In this document: positions 14,533 to 22,797 of the stretch, piece by piece
How positions within the stretch are numbered: the first letter of the stretch is position 1
Layout: every line of letters begins with the position of its first letter
DNA from: an uncultured Bilophila sp.
GTDB lineage: Bacteria > Desulfobacterota > Desulfovibrionia > Desulfovibrionales > Desulfovibrionaceae
NCBI GenBank assembly: GCA_902373525.1
Contig: CABKMN010000028.1
Coordinates: forward strand, 1 to 29,449
Direction: 5' to 3'
DNA: 29,449 bases
Notes under the pieces: model-generated
What the model saw: only the letters and a program-made list of their open reading frames with translations
Databases searched by the model: none
Told to the model about the DNA's origin: nothing
Position numbers and translations under genes: made by a program

Positions 14533-15387
14533 ATGCGGATTGTTCATACTCCGGAAGCGTTGCAGGCGGTGGGCATGGAGTGGCGCCGTCAGGGCCTCAA
14601 GGTGGCCCTCGTGCCCACGATGGGCTACTATCATGAGGGGCATGCGAGCCTGATCCGGTACGCCCGCTCGGTGGCGGACAAGGTGATCGTGAGCTTGTTC
14701 GTCAATCCGGCGCAGTTCGGCCCCAACGAGGACCTCGAAGCCTATCCGCGTGATCTTGAGCGCGATTCCGCCCTTGTCCGGGAGCTTGGCGGCGACCTGC
14801 TGTACGCTCCCGATCCGGCGGGCATGTACGCGTCCGATCACGCCACATGGGTCGAGGTGCCCGCGCTCGCGGGTACGTTGTGCGGAGTGAGCCGCCCGAT
14901 CCATTTCCGGGGCGTGTGTACGGTGGTCATGAAGCTGTTCATGCTGGCGCAGCCGTCGCTTGCCGTGTTCGGGGAGAAGGACTGGCAGCAGCTCGCCATC
15001 ATCAGGAAAATGGTTGCGGACCTGAACGTGTCCGTGGAAATCGTGGGGCGGCCCATCGTGCGCGAGGCCGACGGGCTGGCGCTCAGTTCGCGCAACGTCT
15101 ATCTGACCGCCGGAGAGCGGGCGCAGGCCCCGCAGCTCCGCAAGTCGCTGGAGATGGCGGCCCGCCTGGCGGCGGACGGCGAACGTGACGCCGCCGTGAT
15201 CGTCGGGGCGGTTCGGGCCTATCTGACCGCGCATCTCCCCGCCGGGGAGGAGGACTACATTGCCGTCGTCGATCCCGCCTCGCTCGTCAGGGTGGAGCGG
15301 CTTGAAGGCGACGCCCTCTGCGCCCTCGCCTTCCGTCTCGGCAAGGCGAGGCTGATCGACAATATTTTGTTGAAGGTTGAAGGGTAG
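14533..15387 (+). CDS. panC: Pantothenate synthetase (pantoate-beta-alanine ligase)
   Basis: A 284-residue ATP-dependent ligase that joins pantoate and beta-alanine in the cytoplasm. Signatures are VPTMGYYHEGHASL, with the nucleotide-binding H34 and H37 of the HIGH-like motif, FVNPAQFGPNEDL, FGEKDWQQL and LALSSRNVYL (the KMSKS-like region). Length is normal. The RBS before ATG 14533 is modest (GGGATAA). The 143-bp gap to panB holds GTTGAAATGTTTCAAC (14496-14511), a short perfect inverted repeat of unknown role. Two hairpins follow the gene. Confidence 0.97.
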   Translation: MRIVHTPEALQAVGMEWRRQGLKVALVPTMGYYHEGHASLIRYARSVADKVIVSLFVNPAQFGPNEDLEAYPRDLERDSALVRELGGDLLYAPDPAGMYASDHATWVEVPALAGTLCGVSRPIHFRGVCTVVMKLFMLAQPSLAVFGEKDWQQLAIIRKMVADLNVSVEIVGRPIVREADGLALSSRNVYLTAGERAQAPQLRKSLEMAARLAADGERDAAVIVGAVRAYLTAHLPAGEEDYIAVVDPASLVRVERLEGDALCALAFRLGKARLIDNILLKVEG

Positions 15388-15392
15388 AAGAA

Positions 15393-15445
15393 CCGGGGGA
15401 GAGAGGAGGGAACCTTTCCGAAGAAAGGCTTCCTCCCTCCCCCGG
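15393..15445. repeat. Long G/C-tract hairpin, repeat copy 1
   Basis: A purine-rich arm starting CCGGGGGAGAGAGGAGGG pairs with a pyrimidine-rich arm ending CCTCCCTCCCCCGG around CTTTC-CGAA-GAAAG. It resembles the element at 29380-29433 in plan: G-rich arm, ACTTTC/GAAAG tip, C-rich arm, then a CCCCTCCC tail. It lies just after the panC stop and may act as a terminator. Confidence 0.7.
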
Positions 15446-15484
15446 CCCCCTCCCTTCTCCCTCCAAAGACTTTTGGCTTGATCG

Positions 15485-15505
15485 AATCCCTTATGGGGGA
15501 TTTTT
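15485..15505 (+). terminator. Short intrinsic terminator downstream of panC
   Basis: AATCCC (15485-15490) pairs with GGGATT (15497-15502) around a 6-nt loop and runs into five T residues (15501-15505). Confidence 0.55.
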
Positions 15506-15619
15506 CATTGTTATGGGTGAGGTCGGTTTTTTAAGCGGCGTCCGGGCGAAAGTTTGGACGTCTGGCGTCGTTTCCGTGAGGCTTCCTCGTCCTTCCCTCC
15601 CCCAAAAAGGAGCGCACGC

Positions 15620-16717
15620 ATGGACCCGCTGCAATGGCAACAGAGGCTGAGGCCGGTGCTGACGCCGGTTTCGCGGTTGTACGAACGCCTGATGGCGGCG
15701 CGCAGGGCGAAGTGGGAGGCGGCGGATTCGCCCGCGTTCCGGCCTTCCCGCCCGTGCGTCTCCGTGGGCAATATCGCGTGGGGCGGCACGGGCAAGACTC
15801 CCATCGTGGACTGGCTCCTCGGCTGGAGCGAGGCGCACGGCCTGCGGGCCGTGGTGCTGTCGCGCGGGTACAAGGCCGCGCCCCCGGAACTGCCGCTGCG
15901 GGTGCGGACGTCGCACACTCCCGGAGAGGCCGGTGACGAACCGCTGATGCTGGCGCTGGAGCACCCGGAGAGCGTGATCATGGTGGACCCCGACCGCAGA
16001 CGATCCGGGCGCCGGGCCGAGGAGGACCTGCGGCCCGATCTGTTCGTGCTTGATGACGGATTCCAGCATGTGAAGGTGCGGCGCGACCTCGACCTCGTGT
16101 TGCTCCGGCCCGACGATCTGGGCGACGGGTGGGGCAGGGTGATCCCCGCCGGAGCGTGGCGCGAAGGGCGGGAGACGCTGGACCGGGCCGACGCCTTCAT
16201 GATCAAGTGTCCGCCCGAGGCGTGGGAAACCCTGCGTCCGGCGTGCGAGCGGCGGCTTGCGGGCTTCGGACGCCCGTTGTTTACGTTCGCCTTGCGTCCC
16301 GTGTGCCTGCGGAGTCTGCACGGGAACGAACGCCGCGAGGCCGGAGATTTCGCCGGGGGCTCCTACGCGGTCGCCAGCGGCGTGGGCGATCCCGTACAGG
16401 TCGTGCGGACCGTGGCCGCGTTCATGGGGTATCCGCCCGCCGAGACGGTGGCTTTCCCGGATCACCATGCCTACGGGGCCGAAGACGCCGCCCGGCTGGA
16501 GCGGCTGGGCATGCCCGTGATCTGCACCTGCAAGGACGCCGTGAAACTGCGGGACCTGCCGTTGTCCGACGTATGGGCGCTGCGCGTGGAGGCGGCCTTC
16601 GGGCCGAGGCTGTGGTCCGAGGCCGCGTTCCCCGGCTGGCTGGACGCATGGGCGAGGGGGAAGGGGCTGATCGAGACGGATTCCCTTTCCCGGCGTTGTG
16701 AAGCGGAAAGGCCCTAG
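15620..16717 (+). CDS. lpxK: Tetraacyldisaccharide 4'-kinase
   Basis: A 365-residue inner-membrane-associated kinase that adds the 4'-phosphate to the lipid A precursor, the sixth step of the Raetz pathway. It has a P-loop at GGTGKT (55-60) after the hallmark SVGNIAWGG, and a short N-terminal amphipathic/hydrophobic stretch. DDGFQH (145-150) is the LpxK signature, and CTCKDAVKL lies in the C-terminal half. AAGGAG lies 8 nt before ATG 15620. Presence of this gene supports an LPS-bearing Gram-negative. The last four bases (CTAG) are shared with the convergent flavoprotein gene. No other lpx gene is in the window. Confidence 0.95.
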   Translation: MDPLQWQQRLRPVLTPVSRLYERLMAARRAKWEAADSPAFRPSRPCVSVGNIAWGGTGKTPIVDWLLGWSEAHGLRAVVLSRGYKAAPPELPLRVRTSHTPGEAGDEPLMLALEHPESVIMVDPDRRRSGRRAEEDLRPDLFVLDDGFQHVKVRRDLDLVLLRPDDLGDGWGRVIPAGAWREGRETLDRADAFMIKCPPEAWETLRPACERRLAGFGRPLFTFALRPVCLRSLHGNERREAGDFAGGSYAVASGVGDPVQVVRTVAAFMGYPPAETVAFPDHHAYGAEDAARLERLGMPVICTCKDAVKLRDLPLSDVWALRVEAAFGPRLWSEAAFPGWLDAWARGKGLIETDSLSRRCEAERP

Positions 16718-17382
16718 CCGCCGTTCCGGTCGTTGCGGGCCGCCAGCGACTGGCCCAGCTCGAAGGCTTTTTGGCAGTCGATGGGGAATTGGTGTTCCCG
16801 GTGGCGCGCCTTGTGCGCTTCCGAGAAGCATTCGACCTTGTATTTGGCGTAGTCGCGGAACTGGTAGGTATCGTTTACGTACAGGACTTCGGGTTTGGTG
16901 AATGCCTTTTGAATGAAGAGTTCCATGCGGCTGAACCCGTCCGGGTAGCGGTCCGCGATCATGACCTCGTAGGGGACGTTCATGGTGTAGACGAACGCCG
17001 TGGGCATCTTCTTGGGAGCCAGCGAAGAATAGTCGGCGTCGTAGACGAGATACTGGAACAGGAAGCGTTCAAAGAACATCCGCAGCTTGCCGGTGATGCC
17101 GTGGAAGTACACGGGCGAACCGAAGACGAGGCCGTCCGCGTCGGCAAGACGTTCCATGAGCGGGCTCAGGGCGTCTCGGACGGCACAGCGGCCATAGCTC
17201 CCGCCGCCGAGCCGCTTGCATCCGAAACAGCTCACGCACCCGGTATAGTCGTAGTCGTACAGGTGGATCAGTTCCGTTTGCGCCTGCGGGTCGGCCTCGC
17301 GCACGCCTTCAAGGACGTGGTTCAGGATGGTGGCGGTGTTGTTGGCTTTTCTCGGGCTGCCGTTGACGGCGTAATAGGTCAT
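16714..17382 (-). CDS. Iron-sulfur flavoprotein-like NADPH-dependent FMN reductase family protein
   Basis: A 222-residue flavodoxin-fold protein. The N-terminal phosphate-binding loop NGSPRKANNT (7-16) and GSPVYFHGITGKLRMFFER fit FMN binding. Cysteines C49, C52, C55 and C66 (CVSCFGC...C) resemble the compact cysteine motif of iron-sulfur flavoproteins that bind a 4Fe-4S cluster next to FMN. Such proteins transfer electrons to quinones, oxygen species or other small acceptors in anaerobes. The substrate is not evident. GGAG lies before ATG 17382. It is divergent from an HxlR regulator, a common pairing for redox-stress flavoproteins, and converges on lpxK with stop codons overlapping in a CTAG. 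Confidence 0.8.
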   Translation of the reverse strand: MTYYAVNGSPRKANNTATILNHVLEGVREADPQAQTELIHLYDYDYTGCVSCFGCKRLGGGSYGRCAVRDALSPLMERLADADGLVFGSPVYFHGITGKLRMFFERFLFQYLVYDADYSSLAPKKMPTAFVYTMNVPYEVMIADRYPDGFSRMELFIQKAFTKPEVLYVNDTYQFRDYAKYKVECFSEAHKARHREHQFPIDCQKAFELGQSLAARNDRNGG

Positions 17383-17490
17383 GGCGTTTCTCCTTTTGGG
17401 GGGCCGGGATATCCGGCGGGATTGGAGTCCAGACTATCGCCAATCGGGTTCCCGAAAACAAGTACGCAGTTTTTTCTGCCCTGTCCCGTG

Positions 17491-17510
17491 TGGGAACCTG
17501 TTGATTCCCA
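17491..17510. promoter_or_regulatory. Inverted repeat in the flavoprotein-hxlR divergent region
   Basis: TGGGAA (17491-17496) and TTCCCA (17505-17510) form an exact inverted repeat with an 8-nt spacer, 28 bp before the HxlR start. The position suits an autoregulatory operator. No clear -35/-10 pair was found around it. Confidence 0.4.
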
Positions 17511-17537
17511 ACGGAGTTTTTGAAAAGGAACGACGCC

Positions 17538-17927
17538 ATGAGCGGAACCAGACGCGCCGGATACCGTACGGCGCTCCCCGATGCCGACATCTACACCGTG
17601 CCGTGTCCGATCCTCCATGCCCTGCGCCTCATCGGCGGCAAGTGGAAGCTGCCGATCCTCTGGCACCTGTTCGACGCCGAGACGGTGCGGTACAACGGGC
17701 TGAAACGGAGCGTGGTCGGCGTCACCAACATCATGCTGACGCAATGTCTCCGGGAACTCGAACGCGACGGCCTCGTGCGCCGGATCGACTATGGGGAAGT
17801 GCCGCCGCGCGTGGAATACGCCCTGACCCAACGGGGCCGGGAACTCCTTCCCGCACTGCGCGAACTCTACGCATGGGGCCAAAAACAGCTCGCCCGTGAT
17901 GCGGAAGACACGCCGTCCCGCGTCTAA
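17538..17927 (+). CDS. HxlR-family transcriptional regulator
   Basis: A 129-residue winged-helix regulator of normal HxlR length. The domain runs from CPILHALRLIGGKWKLPILWHL (about 23-44) through LTQCLRELERDGLVRRIDY to VEYALTQRGREL. C23 is at the position of the conserved N-terminal cysteine that senses thiol-reactive compounds in HypR/YodB-type members. ATG 17538 is chosen for AAAAGGAA 10 nt upstream. A TTG start 18 nt earlier is less likely. It is divergent from the iron-sulfur flavoprotein gene, its likely target. Confidence 0.9.
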   Translation: MSGTRRAGYRTALPDADIYTVPCPILHALRLIGGKWKLPILWHLFDAETVRYNGLKRSVVGVTNIMLTQCLRELERDGLVRRIDYGEVPPRVEYALTQRGRELLPALRELYAWGQKQLARDAEDTPSRV

Positions 17928-18141
17928 CGTCGTCTTTTTCCTCGTGTTCTCATGCATTGCCAGCCACCCGCTTCTGGGTCATACTTTTCCTGTCCTTCCC
18001 TTTTCGTCGTGAAACAACCGTTTCGAGCGGCCCGTACCGGCATCGTGCCCTGACGCGGCGCCCGCTTGGAAAATCCTGGGAGGGGGCCTCCCCATCCCCG
18101 GTTTCTTTCCCCTTTTCTCTCCCTCAAATAAGGTTCCCCAT

Positions 18142-20661
18142 ATGAAAAAACATTCCCGCCAGCGCGGCTACTTCGGCGAGACCGTCCGCGAGGGCGCTTC
18201 GCGTCCGGCCCGATCCGGCAGGCAATCCTCCCGCCATACGGAAGATCACGCCTTCGTCAGCGTCCCCGGAGGCCTTGATCCCAAGGAAGTGCTCGAACTC
18301 ATGGGCAAGGTCCGCCATCCCGTCCGTCTCGACGATCTGATCCGCTTCCTCGATCTGTCCCGCCGGGACAAGAAGCCTCTGGAGCTCCTCCTTGATGCGT
18401 TGCAGGCCGAGGGCCGGGTCATCCGGCTGCGCGGGGGCAAGTGGGTCGAAGCCTCGCAGGCCCGCATCGTGACCGGCGTCCTGTCCATCCAGCGTTCCGG
18501 CGCGGGATTCGTGACTCCCGACGCCGTGCAGGACTCCCCCGAAGACGCGCCGCAGGCTGTGGACGGCGGCGGGCGGAAACGCGCGGAGCCGCGCTTGCAG
18601 CCCGACATTTTCATCCATCCCGGCTTTCTGGGTGACGCGTGGCACGGCGACCGCGTGGAAGTCGCCCTGCAACCGGCTCCGCAGCACCGGGGCGGCAGGC
18701 CGCGCAACCCCGAGGGGCGCATCCTGCGCGTGCTCGAACGCCGCCAGAAGGAACTGGCCGTGCACGTCACCCGGAACCGGACGCCGCGCGGCGTGCTGTG
18801 CCGTCCGGCGGACCCGCGGCTGGACTTTCTGATCGATGCGGACGTTTCCGCGTTGAAGGCCGTCCCCAAGCTCGGCGAGCTCCTGCTGGTCACGCCGGAG
18901 GAGAAGGTCGAGGACGGGCTGTGGAACGGCACCGCCCGCGTGTCCCTCGGCCTTGAGGAAGACGCGATGGTGCAGGAACGGCTGACCAAGCTGAACCACG
19001 AAATCCCGCTGGACTTCCCGCCCAACGTGCTCGCCGAGGCCGACGAGCTGGAGACGCGCGCCGCCGGAACCCCCGATCTGGGCGGCCTGCCCCCGTTTTC
19101 GGGCGTGGAGGACGCGCCGTCCCTCGAACGGCTTCCGAAGGCCCCCACGGCGAAGCGGCAGGATTTGCGCGGCGTGCCCTTCGTGACCATCGACGGCGAG
19201 GACGCCCGCGACTTTGACGACGCGGTGTACGTCCGGCGGCTGCCCGAGGGTTCCGGCGCGGCGTGGGAGCTGTGGGTCGCCATCGCGGACGTGAGCCATT
19301 TCGTGCTGCCCGGATCGCGGCTGGATCGGGAAGCCCGCGAGCGCGGCAACTCCTACTATTTCCCCACCTCCGTGGAGCCCATGCTGCCGGAAGTGCTGTC
19401 GAACGGCCTGTGTAGCCTGCGCCCGGACGAGGACCGGCTGGTCATGGCGGCCCGCATCGGTTTCGACGGGCGGGGCTTCCCGGTGTCCTCGGCCTTTTTC
19501 CCCGGCCTGATCCGCTCGCGGGGGCGGCTGACCTACGAGGGCGTGCAGGAGGCGCTGGACCACGGCGGCGAACTGCTCCAGCGCCATCCGTACCTGCGGG
19601 ACGCCGAGGAGCTGGCCCGTCTGCTGCTCGAACGGCGGCAGGCGCGGGGCAGCCTCGATTTCGACTTGCCCGAGGCGCAGTTCATCGTGGACCGGACCAC
19701 CGGCGAAGTGCGGGACATCCGGCGGCGGGTGCGTTTCTTCGCGCACCGGCTGATCGAAGAATGTATGCTGGCGGCCAATGAGGCCGTGGCCCGTTTCCTC
19801 ACGGAAAAGGGCACGCCGTTCCCCTACCGCATCCACCCCGCGCCCGACCCGGATCGACTGGCGACCCTGTTCCGCACGCTGGCCTCGACGGATTTGGCCC
19901 GCAGCGACGCCCTGTCCCTGAAAAAGGGCGAAACGCCTTCGCCCGCGCGGCTCCGGGAGATTCTGGCGCAGGCCGAGGGGACCCCGCAGGAATATCTTGT
20001 GGGGCGGCTCGTGCTGCGGTCGATGATGCAGGCGCGGTATTCGCCGGAGGCGGGCGAGCATTTCGGGCTGGCTTCGCCCTGCTACTGCCATTTCACCTCG
20101 CCCATCCGGCGTTACGCCGACCTGCTGGTGCACCGGGCGCTGGCCTTCACGCTGGGCGCGACGGCGGGCCCGATCCTCGCCGGGCACAAGCTGCTCATGG
20201 CGGCGGATCAGTGCAACGCGCGCGAGCGGGCCGCGACCGAGGCCGAACGGGAGATCGCCCGCCGTCTCGGCTGCCTGCTGCTGCGGGAGCGCACGGGCGA
20301 GACGTTCGAGGGCGTCGTTTCCGGGGTGTCGGACTTCGGCTTCTTCGTGGAATTCGACGAGATGCCCGTGGAAGGCATGGTGCGCCTGACGAGCTTCCGG
20401 GACGACTGGTTCGAGTTCGACCCGGATCGGCAGGAGCTTATCGGCGTGGGCACGGGACGGCGTTTCCGCCTCGGGCAGGCCGTGACCGTGCGCCTCACCG
20501 ACGTGAACATCGGGCGTCTGGAAGTGAACCTTGAGCTGGAAGGGACTACAGATACGGCGAGAAAATCCAGCTCGCGGCGTTCCGCAGGCGGTAAGGGAGC
20601 GCGGGGTAGGTCGTCGGGACCGAAACGGAACGGCTTCGTACCTCGTCATAAAAGGCGCTGA
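18142..20661 (+). CDS. rnr: Ribonuclease R (RNB-family 3'-5' exoribonuclease)
   Basis: An 839-residue processive exoribonuclease for structured RNA. In order it shows a basic N-terminal stretch, a winged-helix-like region, cold-shock domains (about 108-270), and the RNB catalytic domain. The metal-binding motif DGEDARDFDDAV (from about 351) lies in that domain, as does SPIRRYADLLVH. An S1 domain follows (about 720-795) and then a Lys/Arg-rich tail. A charged insertion (DAVQDSPEDAPQAVDGGGRKRAEPRL) makes the cold-shock part longer than in typical members. The last 116 bp, encoding nearly exactly the basic tail, lie antisense to the end of the cardiolipin synthase gene. The ATG has a weak RBS after a long pyrimidine-rich tract. 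Confidence 0.95.
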   Translation: MKKHSRQRGYFGETVREGASRPARSGRQSSRHTEDHAFVSVPGGLDPKEVLELMGKVRHPVRLDDLIRFLDLSRRDKKPLELLLDALQAEGRVIRLRGGKWVEASQARIVTGVLSIQRSGAGFVTPDAVQDSPEDAPQAVDGGGRKRAEPRLQPDIFIHPGFLGDAWHGDRVEVALQPAPQHRGGRPRNPEGRILRVLERRQKELAVHVTRNRTPRGVLCRPADPRLDFLIDADVSALKAVPKLGELLLVTPEEKVEDGLWNGTARVSLGLEEDAMVQERLTKLNHEIPLDFPPNVLAEADELETRAAGTPDLGGLPPFSGVEDAPSLERLPKAPTAKRQDLRGVPFVTIDGEDARDFDDAVYVRRLPEGSGAAWELWVAIADVSHFVLPGSRLDREARERGNSYYFPTSVEPMLPEVLSNGLCSLRPDEDRLVMAARIGFDGRGFPVSSAFFPGLIRSRGRLTYEGVQEALDHGGELLQRHPYLRDAEELARLLLERRQARGSLDFDLPEAQFIVDRTTGEVRDIRRRVRFFAHRLIEECMLAANEAVARFLTEKGTPFPYRIHPAPDPDRLATLFRTLASTDLARSDALSLKKGETPSPARLREILAQAEGTPQEYLVGRLVLRSMMQARYSPEAGEHFGLASPCYCHFTSPIRRYADLLVHRALAFTLGATAGPILAGHKLLMAADQCNARERAATEAEREIARRLGCLLLRERTGETFEGVVSGVSDFGFFVEFDEMPVEGMVRLTSFRDDWFEFDPDRQELIGVGTGRRFRLGQAVTVRLTDVNIGRLEVNLELEGTTDTARKSSSRRSAGGKGARGRSSGPKRNGFVPRHKRR

Positions 20662-22039
20662 GCTGTTCGGTCAGCCGCAGGTCCAGCACTTCCATCACCA
20701 GCTCGAAGTTGAGGTTGAGGCTGCGGGGATCGAGGTTGGCCGAGCCGAGCAGGGTGTATTCGCCGTCGATGAGCAGGAGCTTGGTGTGGGCGAAGGGCGG
20801 GGGCTGACGGAAAATCCTGATGCCCCTGTCCGCCAGCATGGGCATCTGGTGGCGCATGGCCCAGTCCACCATCCGGTGGTTGTTCTCGTCGGGCAGGACG
20901 ACGCTCACGTCCACGCCGCGCAGCACCGCGCTCACGAGTTCGCCGTGCAGCCGGTGCGGCGGCAGGAAGTACGGGCTCATGATCCGCACGGAATGCCGGG
21001 ACGCCGAAATCTGGGCGCAGACGAGGTCGAGGATGGTGTCCTCGGGCGTGCCGGGGCCGTCCATGAGCAGGCGGCACAGCGAGCTTCCCTGCTTTTCCAC
21101 CCGCCCCATGGGCGTGCTCGTGCTGTCGCCGGTGGCGAAACTCCAGTCCATGAGGAAGGCGATTTCGAGCTGTTGGGCGATGGGCCCGGCGCAGCGGAAA
21201 TGGATGTCCTGCACCCGCGCCCGGCGTTTCAGATTGGCGAGGTGGTGCTGCGAGACGTTCATGCCGCCGGTGAAGCCGGTTGTGCCGTCGCACACCAGCA
21301 CCTTGCGGTGAGTGCGGAGGTTGATGGAAAACTGCGGCGGGATGAGCCGGGGCGGCAGGAAGGAGGCCAGCTTCACGTCCGGGCCGAAGCGTTTGCGCCA
21401 GTTCGCCCACGGGTGGAAGGACCCCACGCCGTCCATAAGCACCCGCACGTCGCAGCCGCGTTCCGCCGCCTTGCGCAGGGCGGCGGCGAAGGCTTTCCCC
21501 ACCTCGTCGAACCCGAAGATGAAGCTCGACAGGTAGACCCGCTCCGACGCCTCATTGATGGCCGCGAGCATGACCGGGTAGGCGGCTTCGCCGTTGTGCA
21601 GCACCGTGAGGGCGTTGCCCTCGGTCATGCACCGCCCGGAAATGCTGGAGCCGGGGGCGGCGAGGTAGTGCAACGCCTGCGGCACCTCCTCTTCCCGGAT
21701 GAAGCCTTCCGGTTTCTCCGTCAGCGATTTTCCGTGCAGGTCCACGAGGCCGCCCATGACGTTTTGGGCGGCCTTTTCCATAAGCCGGACGGCCTGGCTG
21801 TCGATCCGCGCGATCCCGAACAGCCAGTACAGCGGCAGGCCCACCGGCGGCATGAACAGGATGATGGCGATCCAGCCGAGCGCGGCCCGCGAGTCGCGCT
21901 TGTGCAGCAGGGCGTGGCAGGCGCTGAACACGGCGAAGCCGTGCATGATCGCCACGAACGTCAGGATGATCACCGTGTTCGGGACGAAAATCAGGCACGC
22001 CACGGCGAGCAGCGTGAGCAGGATGGAAATATAGAGCAT
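20546..22039 (-). CDS. cls: Cardiolipin synthase (phospholipase D family)
   Basis: A 497-residue membrane enzyme that condenses phosphatidylglycerol to cardiolipin. Two N-terminal transmembrane helices (about 3-30 and 53-75) are followed by two HKD motifs, H244-K246-D251 and H418-K420-D425, each with the downstream G(S)xN pattern. The C-terminus ends in the hydrophobic ...WIFSPYL usual for the family. It follows the universal stress protein gene by 42 nt, with a GC-rich hairpin (22053-22072) and no clear RBS before ATG 22039. The 3' end overlaps rnr tail to tail by 116 bp. Intact length and both active-site halves indicate a working gene. Confidence 0.95.
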   Translation of the reverse strand: MLYISILLTLLAVACLIFVPNTVIILTFVAIMHGFAVFSACHALLHKRDSRAALGWIAIILFMPPVGLPLYWLFGIARIDSQAVRLMEKAAQNVMGGLVDLHGKSLTEKPEGFIREEEVPQALHYLAAPGSSISGRCMTEGNALTVLHNGEAAYPVMLAAINEASERVYLSSFIFGFDEVGKAFAAALRKAAERGCDVRVLMDGVGSFHPWANWRKRFGPDVKLASFLPPRLIPPQFSINLRTHRKVLVCDGTTGFTGGMNVSQHHLANLKRRARVQDIHFRCAGPIAQQLEIAFLMDWSFATGDSTSTPMGRVEKQGSSLCRLLMDGPGTPEDTILDLVCAQISASRHSVRIMSPYFLPPHRLHGELVSAVLRGVDVSVVLPDENNHRMVDWAMRHQMPMLADRGIRIFRQPPPFAHTKLLLIDGEYTLLGSANLDPRSLNLNFELVMEVLDLRLTEQLSAFYDEVRSRSVSVPTTYPALPYRLRNAASWIFSPYL

Positions 22040-22052
22040 GGGCGGGAGGGGT

Positions 22053-22072
22053 GGAGGGGGAGGCCCCCCTCC
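22053..22072 (-). other. GC-rich hairpin between usp and cls
   Basis: GGAGGGGG (22053-22060) pairs with CCCCCTCC (22065-22072). On the minus strand it sits 10 nt after the usp stop and ends 14 nt before the cls start. It could attenuate cls transcription or limit ribosome access. Confidence 0.45.
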
Positions 22073-22081
22073 GGATATGGT

Positions 22082-22504
22082 TTAGCGTACGACGAGCACG
22101 GGAATCTTGGCGAGGGTCAGCACCTTGTGGGTGACGCTGCCGAGGAGCAGGCCTTCGATTTCGCTGCGGCCGCGCGAACCCATGATGATGAGATCGCACT
22201 TGAGGTCTTCGGCGGTTTCGATGATGCCTTCGGCGGTGGAGGTGTTCAGGACGATCTTCTCGGTGCAGGGGATGTTTTCCTTGGCGATGACGTCCATGAT
22301 GGGCTTGGTGATCAGGCCGGCGTCGCTCTTCACGGCCTCTTCGGCCTCTCTGCGCGCGTCGCCGCCGATGACGTTGGGAATGGGCGGGAGGACCGTGGCG
22401 ACGACGATTTCGCCGCCGCAGCGGGCGAGAGTGACGGCGTGGGCCACGGCGTGCATGGAATGCTCGGAACCATCGACAGGCAGCAGGATGCGATTGTAAG
22501 CCAT
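22082..22504 (-). CDS. Universal stress protein (UspA family)
   Basis: A 140-residue single-domain Usp, starting MAYNRILLPVDGS. It contains the ATP-binding pattern G-2x-G-9x-G(S/T) in GSRGRSEIEGLLLGSVT and ends IPVLVVR, so it probably binds ATP. These cytoplasmic proteins accumulate under stress, and the specific role is unknown. ATG 22504 is chosen for AAGGAG 6 nt upstream; the open frame continues further upstream without support. It is the first gene of a likely usp-cls unit and divergent from guaB. Confidence 0.93.
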   Translation of the reverse strand: MAYNRILLPVDGSEHSMHAVAHAVTLARCGGEIVVATVLPPIPNVIGGDARREAEEAVKSDAGLITKPIMDVIAKENIPCTEKIVLNTSTAEGIIETAEDLKCDLIIMGSRGRSEIEGLLLGSVTHKVLTLAKIPVLVVR

Positions 22505-22685
22505 AGTTGCTCCTTGTTGACGCGAGAGCGTCTGTTTGATGGGATCGTAGAACATGGTACACGGGCCGGAACGAAGAGACAAGGCTTCTATTCTCCGGGC
22601 GCGCAAGAGAGGGGAACGCCGTCAAAGCCGTGTGAACCCGCCGTGTTGCGGAGTCCGGGGAAGGCGTTGCGCCGAGCCTCTCACG

Positions 22686-22714
22686 TTGACAAGGCGGTTT
22701 GGGCAGAGTACATT
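22686..22714 (+). promoter_or_regulatory. Sigma-70-type promoter of guaB
   Basis: TTGACA (22686-22691), a 17-bp spacer and TACATT (22709-22714) lie about 84 bp before the guaB start. The leader contains no obvious purine-riboswitch core. Confidence 0.75.
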
Positions 22715-22797
22715 TATCCATTCCATTTTTCTATCCTACATTTATGGCCTCCGGTGAGCGCGACCCCCCGGAGCGTCTTTGTCCTCAGGAGGGCACG

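Noticed and set aside
18124..20649. 841-codon open frame on the minus strand
   Set aside because: It mirrors RNase R, whose motifs are unmistakable; the antisense product has no recognisable domain.
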